DNA of 64,000 nt, taken from the NCBI GenBank assembly GCA_965230495.1, contig OZ246004.1:310001-374000 (forward strand), written 5' to 3'. Numbering within the stretch: position 1 is the stretch's first letter; each line of letters begins with the position of its first letter. Below are positions 52,989 to 61,536 of the stretch, one piece after another. The notes under the pieces are model-generated. The model made no database searches and had not been told where the DNA came from. It saw nothing but the letters and a program-made list of their open reading frames with translations. The position numbers and the translations under genes are program-made. The DNA comes from JACJYM01 sp965230495 (GTDB lineage: Bacteria > Bacteroidota > Bacteroidia > Chitinophagales > Saprospiraceae).

Positions 52989-53813
52989 ATGAATTCTAGA
53001 TATGATATAAAGTTTCGCGGTTTATGGTTAGCACTTGTATTAGCGATACCTTTTTTTACAGGATGCGATCTTGATGAGACCCAACAAGTGACTAATCTTA
53101 CGAATCTTGTTTTTAGTGATGAATTTGATGCAGAAGGGGCACCAGATCCTTCGAAATGGGGGTTTGATATCGGAACTGGACCTAATGGTGACGGATGGGG
53201 TAATAGCGAGTTACAGTATTATACCGATAGAACTGAGAACATCAAGGTGGAAAATGGATACTTATTAATAAATGCATTAGAAGAGTCTTACGAAGGAGCC
53301 AATTATACTTCGTCACGTATTGTCACAAGAGGCTTATTTGAGCAAACCTATGGCCGTTTTGAAGCTCGAATAAGACTTCCATATGGTAAGGGTCTATGGC
53401 CAGCTTTTTGGTTACTTGGTAATAATTGTGAAGAAGAGATTTGGCCTCAATGTGGTGAGATAGATATTATGGAATATTTAGGGGACGAACCTACCAAAGT
53501 TTTCGGTAGTGTGCATGGTCCAAATAACTTTGGTGCAGATGCGATTACTAAAGATTACGAATTGAATAATGATAGATTTGATACCGGTTTTCACGTATTC
53601 GGGATTGAATGGGGAGTAGACTACATTAATTATTATGTAGATGGCGATTTGTATAATCAAATAACTCCGGATGATGTTTCGGAATGGGTGTTTGACCATC
53701 CTTTTTATATTATTCTTAATGTTGCGGTGGGTGGAAACTTTCCTGGCAACCCGAATAACGAGACCCGATTTCCACAAACAATGTTGGTGGATTATGTGCG
53801 AGTTTATCAATAA
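52989..53813 (+). CDS. GH16 endo-beta-1,3-glucanase (laminarinase) lipoprotein
   Basis: 274 residues. A lipoprotein signal ends at IPFFTGC. The rest is one GH16 jelly roll with NSELQYYTDR, GRFEARIRLPYGKGLWPAFW and the catalytic motif E157-I-D-I-M-E162 inside CGEIDIMEYLG. The spaced E-I-D-I-M-E form with the Met is characteristic of laminarinase-type GH16. It would cut beta-1,3-glucan at the cell surface. The next gene follows after 129 bp. Confidence 0.93.
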   Translation: MNSRYDIKFRGLWLALVLAIPFFTGCDLDETQQVTNLTNLVFSDEFDAEGAPDPSKWGFDIGTGPNGDGWGNSELQYYTDRTENIKVENGYLLINALEESYEGANYTSSRIVTRGLFEQTYGRFEARIRLPYGKGLWPAFWLLGNNCEEEIWPQCGEIDIMEYLGDEPTKVFGSVHGPNNFGADAITKDYELNNDRFDTGFHVFGIEWGVDYINYYVDGDLYNQITPDDVSEWVFDHPFYIILNVAVGGNFPGNPNNETRFPQTMLVDYVRVYQ

Positions 53814-53942
53814 CGGAAAGTAGTAGATATAATTTTAAATACATGAGATTTTCGAAAAATAATCACTTGATAATTCCTTCTTTCAGATGACTATTTGTTG
53901 AAATTCAATTAGATACGTATAAAACTTTAAATAATACAACAA

Positions 53943-56420
53943 ATGAGACAATCGATTAAAAACATTTCAATAATAGCAATCGTGGTACTTGCTATTTTTA
54001 GTTTTGGATGTGATGACGACGATGCGATCCTTCCGGAGGTAACAGCTGGCTTTACTCACAATATAAATCAAAATTTGGGAGTAGTCGAGTTTATTAATAC
54101 TTCAGAAAATGCAGATAGTTACAGTTGGGATTTTGGCGATAACACTACATCTACAGAAATAAACCCTTCGAAGATTTATCAACCGGGTACTTATACTGTG
54201 GTATTAGAAGTCAAAAATTTTGCAGGTGTTTCTGATAAGTTTGAAGATACATTTACAATATTTGATAGAGCTTCATTACCTATCAATTTCGACAGCGAAA
54301 CTACCATTTATGAGCCAACAACCTTTAATGGAGCTTCTTTTGGTATTGTTGAGAATCCAGATCCAAGTGGAACCAATGCGACGACGTCAAATGTAGGAGC
54401 CGTGACTAACGCAGGAGCAAATTTTGAGGGCTTATTTTTTGATTTACAAACAGCGGTTAATTTATCCATGGATATGACAATAATTATGGACATTTGGTCT
54501 GATAAGCCGTTACCTGTGTTGTTAAAACTGGAGGAAGGTACTGGCCCTGCTGTGGAAAAGGCGGTAGGACACGGAGGTTCAGGATGGGAAGAATTGATCT
54601 TTACATTTAGTTCATCGAACCAATTTTCAAGATTAACTTTGTTTATGGATGGTCCGGGAACCACTAATGGAACGTTTTACATTGATAATATAATGCAATC
54701 CGTAACAGTTGATACAGAAGCACCAATACTTACATTGAATGGAGATGCTGAAGTTACACTTTCAGTGGGTGATATGTATACTGAATTAGGAGCAACCGCG
54801 ATGGATAATAATGATGGAGATATTTCAGCAAATGTTGTGATAGGAGGAGATGTAGTTGATACTAGTACTGCCGGAAATTATACAGTGACATATGATGTAA
54901 GTGATGCAGCAGGAAATGCCGCCGTACAAGTAACTAGAACAGTTATAGTAAATCCTTGCTCTGATATGGGTAGGTTAGAGATGCCTATCGATTTTGAATG
55001 TTCGGAAATTGATTATGTTGGAAAAATTGTAGGAAATGTGTCATTTGAAGTTATAGATAATCCTGAAATGTCTGGGATTAATAGCGGCGAAACAAAAGTA
55101 GGTCGCATTGTAAATATAGGAGCTAATTGGGAAAATGCCTTTTTTAATTTGGATGATCCTATTGATTTCTCGGCTGCACAGGGAGTTCGGATGAAGTTAT
55201 TTTCTACGCAAGCCTTACCTATATTATTGAAGTTTGAAGACGGTACATCAGCACCTGTTGAAAATAGTCAAAACCATACTGGTTCAGGATGGGAGGAGTT
55301 GACATTTAGTTTTACTTCATCAGATTCTTATAATGATATGGTTATTTTCGTTGATGGTCCGGGTACCGCAGCAGGCACGTTTTACGTCGATGATATTGAG
55401 CAAGTAGAAGTGATTGCATGTTCGGATATGGGTAAGTTAGAAATGCCTGTGGACTTTGAATGCGGGGAAATTGATTATGCTGGAAAAATTGTAGGGAATG
55501 TGTCATTTGAAGTTATAGATAATCCTGAAATGTCTGGGATTAATAGTGGTCAAACAAAAGTAGGTCGCATTGTAAATGTAGGAGCTAATTGGGAAAATGC
55601 CTTTTTTAATTTGGATGTCCCTATTGACTTCTCAGTTGACCAAGGAGTTCGGATGAAGTTATTTTCGACCCAAGCTTTACCTATATTATTGAAGTTTGAA
55701 GACGGTACATCAGCACCTGTTGAAAATAATCAAAACCATACGGGTTCAGGATGGGAGGAGTTGACATTTAGTTTTACTTCATCAGATTCTTATAATGATA
55801 TGGTTATTTTCGTTGATGGTCCAGGTACTGCAGCTGGTACTTTTTATGTCGATGATATTGAACAAGTGCCTGTAAGTGGAGGGGGTGGATGTGCCGGAGA
55901 CCCGGTAGCTGCAACTAGCTTACCGGTAGATTTCGAAAGCTGTGAGTCATTTATTAGTGCATTTTCTAGCACTGGAGATGGAGGGGTAGTATTGAGTCTG
56001 GATGCAAATCCTAACCCATCAGGTATCAACACTTCTCCTAATGTATTAAAAGTTGTACGTGCCAATGGAATTGGTCGTTGGGGAGGATTCCAAAACTCTT
56101 TCCCTGCCGGAACAATAGATATTACGACTAAGACCTTTAAGATTAAGGTGTATTCAAGTGTTGATGATATAACGTATAGATTTGAACTTGCACTTGATCC
56201 TCAAACAGATCCTGTGACAGGTAATCCACCGCCAGTATTTCGACAAGTTGTAGGTGGGGCAAATACTTGGACGGAAATAGAGTTTACTTTTACAGGGTTG
56301 CCAGCTACACCTTCCACTTACAATATGCTTGTAGTAAAACCTGATAATCCGGAGGGTTCAGATGGAGAAACTACTACAGAAGAGAGAATATTTTATTTTG
56401 ATGACTTAAGATTAGATTAA
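53943..56420 (+). CDS. PKD/Ig-like lipoprotein with repeated CBM-like modules
   Basis: 825 residues. A lipoprotein signal ends at AIFSFGC. A PKD domain (about 30-110, SYSWDFGDNTTSTEINPSKIY region), a CBM-like module (about 115-255), an Ig-like DUF5011 domain (about 260-338), two nearly identical CBM-like modules of 154 residues (about 339-645) and a fourth diverged module (to 825) follow. No glycosidase motif is seen. It is probably a multivalent surface glycan-binding protein. Confidence 0.78.
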   Translation: MRQSIKNISIIAIVVLAIFSFGCDDDDAILPEVTAGFTHNINQNLGVVEFINTSENADSYSWDFGDNTTSTEINPSKIYQPGTYTVVLEVKNFAGVSDKFEDTFTIFDRASLPINFDSETTIYEPTTFNGASFGIVENPDPSGTNATTSNVGAVTNAGANFEGLFFDLQTAVNLSMDMTIIMDIWSDKPLPVLLKLEEGTGPAVEKAVGHGGSGWEELIFTFSSSNQFSRLTLFMDGPGTTNGTFYIDNIMQSVTVDTEAPILTLNGDAEVTLSVGDMYTELGATAMDNNDGDISANVVIGGDVVDTSTAGNYTVTYDVSDAAGNAAVQVTRTVIVNPCSDMGRLEMPIDFECSEIDYVGKIVGNVSFEVIDNPEMSGINSGETKVGRIVNIGANWENAFFNLDDPIDFSAAQGVRMKLFSTQALPILLKFEDGTSAPVENSQNHTGSGWEELTFSFTSSDSYNDMVIFVDGPGTAAGTFYVDDIEQVEVIACSDMGKLEMPVDFECGEIDYAGKIVGNVSFEVIDNPEMSGINSGQTKVGRIVNVGANWENAFFNLDVPIDFSVDQGVRMKLFSTQALPILLKFEDGTSAPVENNQNHTGSGWEELTFSFTSSDSYNDMVIFVDGPGTAAGTFYVDDIEQVPVSGGGGCAGDPVAATSLPVDFESCESFISAFSSTGDGGVVLSLDANPNPSGINTSPNVLKVVRANGIGRWGGFQNSFPAGTIDITTKTFKIKVYSSVDDITYRFELALDPQTDPVTGNPPPVFRQVVGGANTWTEIEFTFTGLPATPSTYNMLVVKPDNPEGSDGETTTEERIFYFDDLRLD
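54957..55869 (+). repeat. 462-bp in-gene tandem duplication (CBM-like module)
   Basis: Two copies start at 54957 and 55419, exactly 462 bp (154 codons) apart, and are nearly identical at DNA level over long stretches (for example 55020 and 55482). The duplication is recent and gives two equal binding modules. Confidence 0.9.
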
Positions 56421-56435
56421 ATTTAAGTTGCTTAG

Positions 56436-56487
56436 TTTACACGTGATGTTCTTCCTCAACAGTTTTAGGAGGATCATCACATGTAAA
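56436..56487 (+). other. long intercistronic hairpin in the glucan locus
   Basis: TTTACACGTGATG (56436-56448) pairs with CATCACATGTAAA (56475-56487) with one mismatch, and TCCTC (56453-56457) pairs with GAGGA (56469-56473) inside it. No T tract follows on the plus strand. It may stabilise the upstream mRNA or partly stop transcription between the lipoprotein genes and the phosphorylase-like gene. Confidence 0.6.
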
Positions 56488-56563
56488 ACCAAAAGAGAAA
56501 AGAATAGTAATTAATTCTTTTATTGGTTTTTTGAATAGTTAAGATTAATTCGATGTGGATAAA

Positions 56564-59500
56564 ATGAAGAGTGATACATTACTAATTGAAGAAAGAAGAA
56601 ATAAAAAAACTGAATTGGAAACTATAGTCGTCGACAACGAAAAGTATTTTAAAATTTCAAATGTCGATGAAATGAGGCCTTTTTTTATGAGTATAGTAAG
56701 TGATTCTAATCATTGGATGTTCATTTCAAGTAACGGAGGAATTACGGCAGGTAGAAAAAATGCAGATTATGCTCTATTTCCATATTATACTGAGGATAAA
56801 CTTACAGAATCAACGGAGATTACAGGTAGCAAGACTATTATTTCCATGGAGGAAAACGGAATCCGTAAGTTATGGGAACCTTTTTCTATTCGTAATGAGG
56901 GGTTATACAATGTGTCTAGAAATTTGTATAAAAACATTTACGGGAATAAAGTAATATTTCAAGAGATAAATCATGATCTGAAGCTTACTTTTAGCTATCA
57001 ATGGAGTTCAAGTAACAGATTTGGTTTCGTACGTAAAGCAAAAATTACAAATAATTCGGAAAGTACTCGCCACATTGAACTAATAGATGGTATTCAGAAT
57101 ATTATGCCGCATGGAGTTCCAAACGATTTACAAAACGGTGTCAGCAACCTTGTAGATGCCTATAAAAGAAACGAACTTGATCAGTCTACTGGTTTGGGAA
57201 TTTATGCTCTTAGTGCAATAATAGTGGATAGAGCAGAGCCAAGCGAAGCCTTAAAAGCCAATATAGCATGGTCTCTCGGATTGGAAAATGTGAAATATTT
57301 GGTTTCGTCTCTTCAACTTAGTAAGTTTAGAAAAGGTGTCAAAGTTACTCAAGAGTCTGACGTTAAAGCAGAAAGGGGAGCTTATTTTGTAACCACTGAA
57401 CTGTCTTTGGAAGCATCTGAATTTAAGCGATGGATGATAGTGGCTAACGTTAATCAAAATCATAGCTCGATAGCAGAAGTATCTCATCTGATCAGAAATG
57501 AAGACAAATTGGAACAACTGGTGAGCGATAATATTGAACTTGGGACACAACGATTGATTGGATTTACTACCTCTTCTGATGGTCTGCAGTTAACTGCAGA
57601 TAGCCTTATGGATACACGTCATTATTCAAATACTCTTTTTAATATAATGAGAGGAGGTATTTTTGATGATAATTATAAGATCGAAAGAGAAGACCTTCTA
57701 AAGTACTTAAAAACAGCTAACAAAGAGGTATATAAATACAGTAGGAATATCATTCAAAACTTGCCGGATATATTCAATAGAACAGAGCTCAATGGTATTA
57801 TAGAGAGTAGCGAGAATAAAGATTTTCAACGATTATGTATTGAGTATCTTCCATTAAAGTTTAGTAGAAGACACGGAGATCCAAGTAGACCTTGGAATTG
57901 GTTTTCAATAGAGACTAGAAATGAAGTTGATGGTTCTAAAATTTTGGATTATCAAGGAAATTGGAGAGATATATTTCAAAATTGGGAAGCTCTGGCTCAT
58001 TCATTTCCTGATTTTATCGAAGGAATGATTTGTAAGTTTTTAAATGCAAGTACTTTCGATGGATATAATCCTTATCGAGTAGTGAAAGATGGTTTCGATT
58101 GGGAGATTATTGAACCGGATGATCCATGGTCTTATATCGGATATTGGGGAGATCATCAGATTATATATCTTCTTAAGTTTCTTGAGTTTTGTGAGAATCA
58201 CTATCCACAGAAACTGGAAGCATATTTTAATAGAGAAATATTTGTTTATGCCAATGTACCTTATAAAATAAGGAGCTATGAAGACATAGTTAAGAACTCT
58301 AAGGATACAATCATATTTGACGATGAATTGGATAAATATATTCGTGAGAAAAGAACTAGAGTGGGAACCGATGGAGCGTTGATGTTTGATGAGAATAATG
58401 CTATTTATAAGGTCAATTTTATAGAAAAGATTTTAGCTACATTATTGGCCAAAATGTCAAATTATCTTCCCGATGGAGGAATTTGGATGAATACTCAAAG
58501 GCCGGAATGGAATGATGCTAACAACGCTTTAGTAGGAAATGGAGTGTCAATGGTGACACTTTACTATTTAAGAAGGTTTTTAAATTTTTTCAAAGAAATT
58601 TTGGATAACTCCAGTTCGGAGAGATTTAAAGTATCTAATGAGTTAATCTTGTTTTATAGGAATATTGATAGTACTTTGGAAAAATATCAACATCTTCTTG
58701 ATGAAGATATTGATGAAAAAAGCAGGAGAAAGATCTTGGATGATCTAGGCAAAGCGGGTAGCGAATATCGAAGTCATGTATATAAGCAAGGTTTTTGGGG
58801 TAAAAAAAGAACTATCTCCATTAGCGGATTAAAACGCTTCGTAGAGTTGGCACAAAAATATTTGGAGCACTCTATAAGAAGGAATAAGAGAAAGGATGGA
58901 CTTTATCATGCTTACAATTTGCTTACGTTGGACAAGAGTAATGAAGTGGAAATATCTTACCTGAGTGAAATGCTCGAGGGTCAGGTAGCTGTACTTAGTT
59001 CAGGATATCTTTCATCAAAGGAATCGTTGGAACTTTTAGATGCTTTAAAGGATAGCAGTCTTTTTAGAGATGACCAGTATAGCTATATATTGTATCCAAA
59101 CAAAGATTTACCTGGATTTCTTGAAAGAAACAATGTACCTGAGGATTTAATGCTAAAATCTTCATTGTTAGTTCAGTTACTAAGTGATGAGGATACGAGT
59201 GTAATTGAGAAGGATAGAAATAACAAATTTCATTTCAACGGAAATTTCAAAAATGCTGAAGACTTATCCGATGCTCTAGTAGGGCTAGATCAGGATAAAT
59301 ACGGAAAACTTGTAACTCAAGAAAGAGCACTTATTTTAGATATATTTGAAGAAATGTTCAACCATAAAGCATTTACAGGAAGGTCAGGGACATTTTATGG
59401 ATATGAAGGTTTGGGATCTATATATTGGCATATGGTTTCTAAACTTCAGCTGGCTGTACAAGAATGTTGTATAAAAGCGATTAATGATAAAGAGAGCGAA

Positions 59501-60025
59501 GAGACAATAGGAAGATTGCTTGAGCATTATTATGAGATAAAAGAAGGAATAGGAGTTCATAAATCACCAGAATTATATGGGGCTTTTCCTACCGACCCTT
59601 ATTCTCATACGCCAGCTACAAAGGGAGCCCAACAACCTGGAATGACAGGACAAGTAAAAGAAGATATTTTGAGTAGGATGGGCGAATTAGGTGTGTTCGT
59701 GAAAGAGGGAAGGATATATTTTAATCCTTGCTTATTAAGGAAAAGTGAATTTCTAAAACAAGAAAATAAGTTCATATATCTCAATATAAATAATGAAAAG
59801 AAAGAGATTGAAATAAATGAAAATTCAGTATGTTTTACCTATTGTCAAGTGCCTATAATTTACACTATATCTACGGATAGGAAAATTGAGATTTATTATG
59901 GGGACAATCGAAAGGAAGAACAAAAGGGTTTTACATTAAATCAAGAGGCAAGTACCAAAATATTTAATAGGACAGGTGCTATATCTAAGATACAAGTATA
60001 TCTGTTAGAGGTGGATTTAAAATAG
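56564..60025 (+). CDS. large cytosolic glycan phosphorylase-like enzyme (GH94/GH149-like)
   Basis: 1153 residues from the ATG at 56564; an in-frame GTG at 56555 is possible. There is no signal peptide. The N-terminal half has a beta-sandwich pattern like GH94 proteins (WMFISSNGGITAGRKNADYALFP, split here to WMFISSNGGITA and ADYALFPYY). The (alpha/alpha)6 part includes RRHGDPSRPWNWF, GYWGDHQIIYLLK and, near the C-terminus, QQPGMTGQVKEDIL. Length and context point to the beta-1,3-glucan phosphorylases of GH149, which release glucose 1-phosphate in the cytosol. The exact family is from memory and needs a profile search. Confidence 0.72.
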   Translation: MKSDTLLIEERRNKKTELETIVVDNEKYFKISNVDEMRPFFMSIVSDSNHWMFISSNGGITAGRKNADYALFPYYTEDKLTESTEITGSKTIISMEENGIRKLWEPFSIRNEGLYNVSRNLYKNIYGNKVIFQEINHDLKLTFSYQWSSSNRFGFVRKAKITNNSESTRHIELIDGIQNIMPHGVPNDLQNGVSNLVDAYKRNELDQSTGLGIYALSAIIVDRAEPSEALKANIAWSLGLENVKYLVSSLQLSKFRKGVKVTQESDVKAERGAYFVTTELSLEASEFKRWMIVANVNQNHSSIAEVSHLIRNEDKLEQLVSDNIELGTQRLIGFTTSSDGLQLTADSLMDTRHYSNTLFNIMRGGIFDDNYKIEREDLLKYLKTANKEVYKYSRNIIQNLPDIFNRTELNGIIESSENKDFQRLCIEYLPLKFSRRHGDPSRPWNWFSIETRNEVDGSKILDYQGNWRDIFQNWEALAHSFPDFIEGMICKFLNASTFDGYNPYRVVKDGFDWEIIEPDDPWSYIGYWGDHQIIYLLKFLEFCENHYPQKLEAYFNREIFVYANVPYKIRSYEDIVKNSKDTIIFDDELDKYIREKRTRVGTDGALMFDENNAIYKVNFIEKILATLLAKMSNYLPDGGIWMNTQRPEWNDANNALVGNGVSMVTLYYLRRFLNFFKEILDNSSSERFKVSNELILFYRNIDSTLEKYQHLLDEDIDEKSRRKILDDLGKAGSEYRSHVYKQGFWGKKRTISISGLKRFVELAQKYLEHSIRRNKRKDGLYHAYNLLTLDKSNEVEISYLSEMLEGQVAVLSSGYLSSKESLELLDALKDSSLFRDDQYSYILYPNKDLPGFLERNNVPEDLMLKSSLLVQLLSDEDTSVIEKDRNNKFHFNGNFKNAEDLSDALVGLDQDKYGKLVTQERALILDIFEEMFNHKAFTGRSGTFYGYEGLGSIYWHMVSKLQLAVQECCIKAINDKESEETIGRLLEHYYEIKEGIGVHKSPELYGAFPTDPYSHTPATKGAQQPGMTGQVKEDILSRMGELGVFVKEGRIYFNPCLLRKSEFLKQENKFIYLNINNEKKEIEINENSVCFTYCQVPIIYTISTDRKIEIYYGDNRKEEQKGFTLNQEASTKIFNRTGAISKIQVYLLEVDLK

Positions 60026-60035
60026 AAATTAAACA

Positions 60036-61532
60036 ATGCAGAGAACGGGCTTATTTGTTTTCATTTTAATTTTAGCGTTTATGTTTAGTGAATGTAGTGC
60101 GGATAACGATCTGAATATAAGGGTATTTGAAACTTCGGAAGGAGGTAATAAACTTAGTAAATTAAAAGATTTTGAAATTTCCGGTAGTAACGTGGTAAAA
60201 ATTAAGATTGACTCAGAAAAGCAATATCAAGAAATTCTTGGCTTTGGTGGATCGTTTACGGAATCAACAGCTTATTTGGTAAATAGGCTGGGAAAAGAAA
60301 ACAAAAAGAAGGTGATGGATGCTTATTTTGGAGAATCCGGAGCCAACTATTCTCTCACTAGAACACATATGAATTCATGTGATTTTTCACTCAGTAATTA
60401 TTCTTACGCTGAAGTAGAAGATGATAGAGAACTTAAAAACTTTACCATAGAGAGGGATTTAGATGATATCATTCCGATGATAAAAAGTGCTAAAGAGATC
60501 TCTAAGGATGGGTTTAGGATAATAAGTTCTCCTTGGACGGCCCCTCCATGGATGAAGGATAACAAAGATTGGGTTGGAGGAAAGCTACTTCCTGAATATT
60601 ATGATACATGGGCATTGTTTTTTTCTAAATATTTAGATGCCTATAAAAAAGAAGAAATTGATATTTGGGGCTTCACGGTGGAGAATGAACCGCATGGAAA
60701 TGGTAATAATTGGGAGAGTATGCATTTTACACCTAGAGAAATGACAGATTTTGTGCAAAATTACTTAGGACCTAGATTGGAATCGGATGGATATGGTGAA
60801 AAGATAATACTTGGTTATGACCAAAATAGAGAAGGAATTAAAGAATGGGTAGATGTAATGTTTGAAAATGAAGAGTCTTCAAAATATTTTGATGGCACAG
60901 CCATCCATTGGTATGAGAGTACTTATGAAGTATTTCCCGAGGCGTTACAGTATGCTCATAAAAAGGCACCTAACAAGTTCTTAATTCAAACGGAAGCCTG
61001 TGTGGATGCAGAAGTACCTCATTGGAAGGATGATGATTGGTATTGGAAGAAGGAGGCTACGGATTGGGGTTGGGACTGGGCACCTGAACATCAAAAACAT
61101 TTGCACCCTAAGTATGTGCCGGTATATCGATATGCACGTGATATTATAGGATGTTTAAATAACTGGGTGCAAGGATGGGTAGATTGGAATATGGTGTTAG
61201 ACAAACAAGGAGGTCCTAACTGGTTTAAAAATTGGTGTGTCGCCCCTGTTATTGTGGATTTAGAAACAAATGAAGTTTATTATACGCCCATTTATTATAC
61301 ACTTTCACACTTTAGTAAATTTATTAGACCTGGAGCCGTAAGGATAGGTCTAGAAACCACTAGTGAAGAATTACTTATGACTGCTGCTAAAAATCCTGAC
61401 AACTCAATAGCCGTTATTGTTTTTAATCCTACAGAAGAGACCAAAGATTTGAATATTTCTCTTGGAAAGAAGTCCTCCAAATTTTCTATCAACAAAAAAG
61501 CAATACAAACTATACTTATAAACAAAACGTAA
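60036..61532 (+). CDS. GH30 glycosidase lipoprotein
   Basis: 498 residues. A lipoprotein signal ends at FMFSEC. The GH30 TIM barrel shows FGGSFTES near the start, E218 in ENEPHGN (acid/base) and E320 in IQTEACVD (nucleophile), with SPWTAPPWMKDN between. A C-terminal beta domain closes the protein. GH30 subfamily 3 enzymes cut beta-1,6-glucan, which branches laminarin; the subfamily cannot be fixed here. It starts 10 bp after the phosphorylase-like gene and 4 bp before the symporter fusion. Confidence 0.92.
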   Translation: MQRTGLFVFILILAFMFSECSADNDLNIRVFETSEGGNKLSKLKDFEISGSNVVKIKIDSEKQYQEILGFGGSFTESTAYLVNRLGKENKKKVMDAYFGESGANYSLTRTHMNSCDFSLSNYSYAEVEDDRELKNFTIERDLDDIIPMIKSAKEISKDGFRIISSPWTAPPWMKDNKDWVGGKLLPEYYDTWALFFSKYLDAYKKEEIDIWGFTVENEPHGNGNNWESMHFTPREMTDFVQNYLGPRLESDGYGEKIILGYDQNREGIKEWVDVMFENEESSKYFDGTAIHWYESTYEVFPEALQYAHKKAPNKFLIQTEACVDAEVPHWKDDDWYWKKEATDWGWDWAPEHQKHLHPKYVPVYRYARDIIGCLNNWVQGWVDWNMVLDKQGGPNWFKNWCVAPVIVDLETNEVYYTPIYYTLSHFSKFIRPGAVRIGLETTSEELLMTAAKNPDNSIAVIVFNPTEETKDLNISLGKKSSKFSINKKAIQTILINKT

Positions 61533-61536
61533 TACG

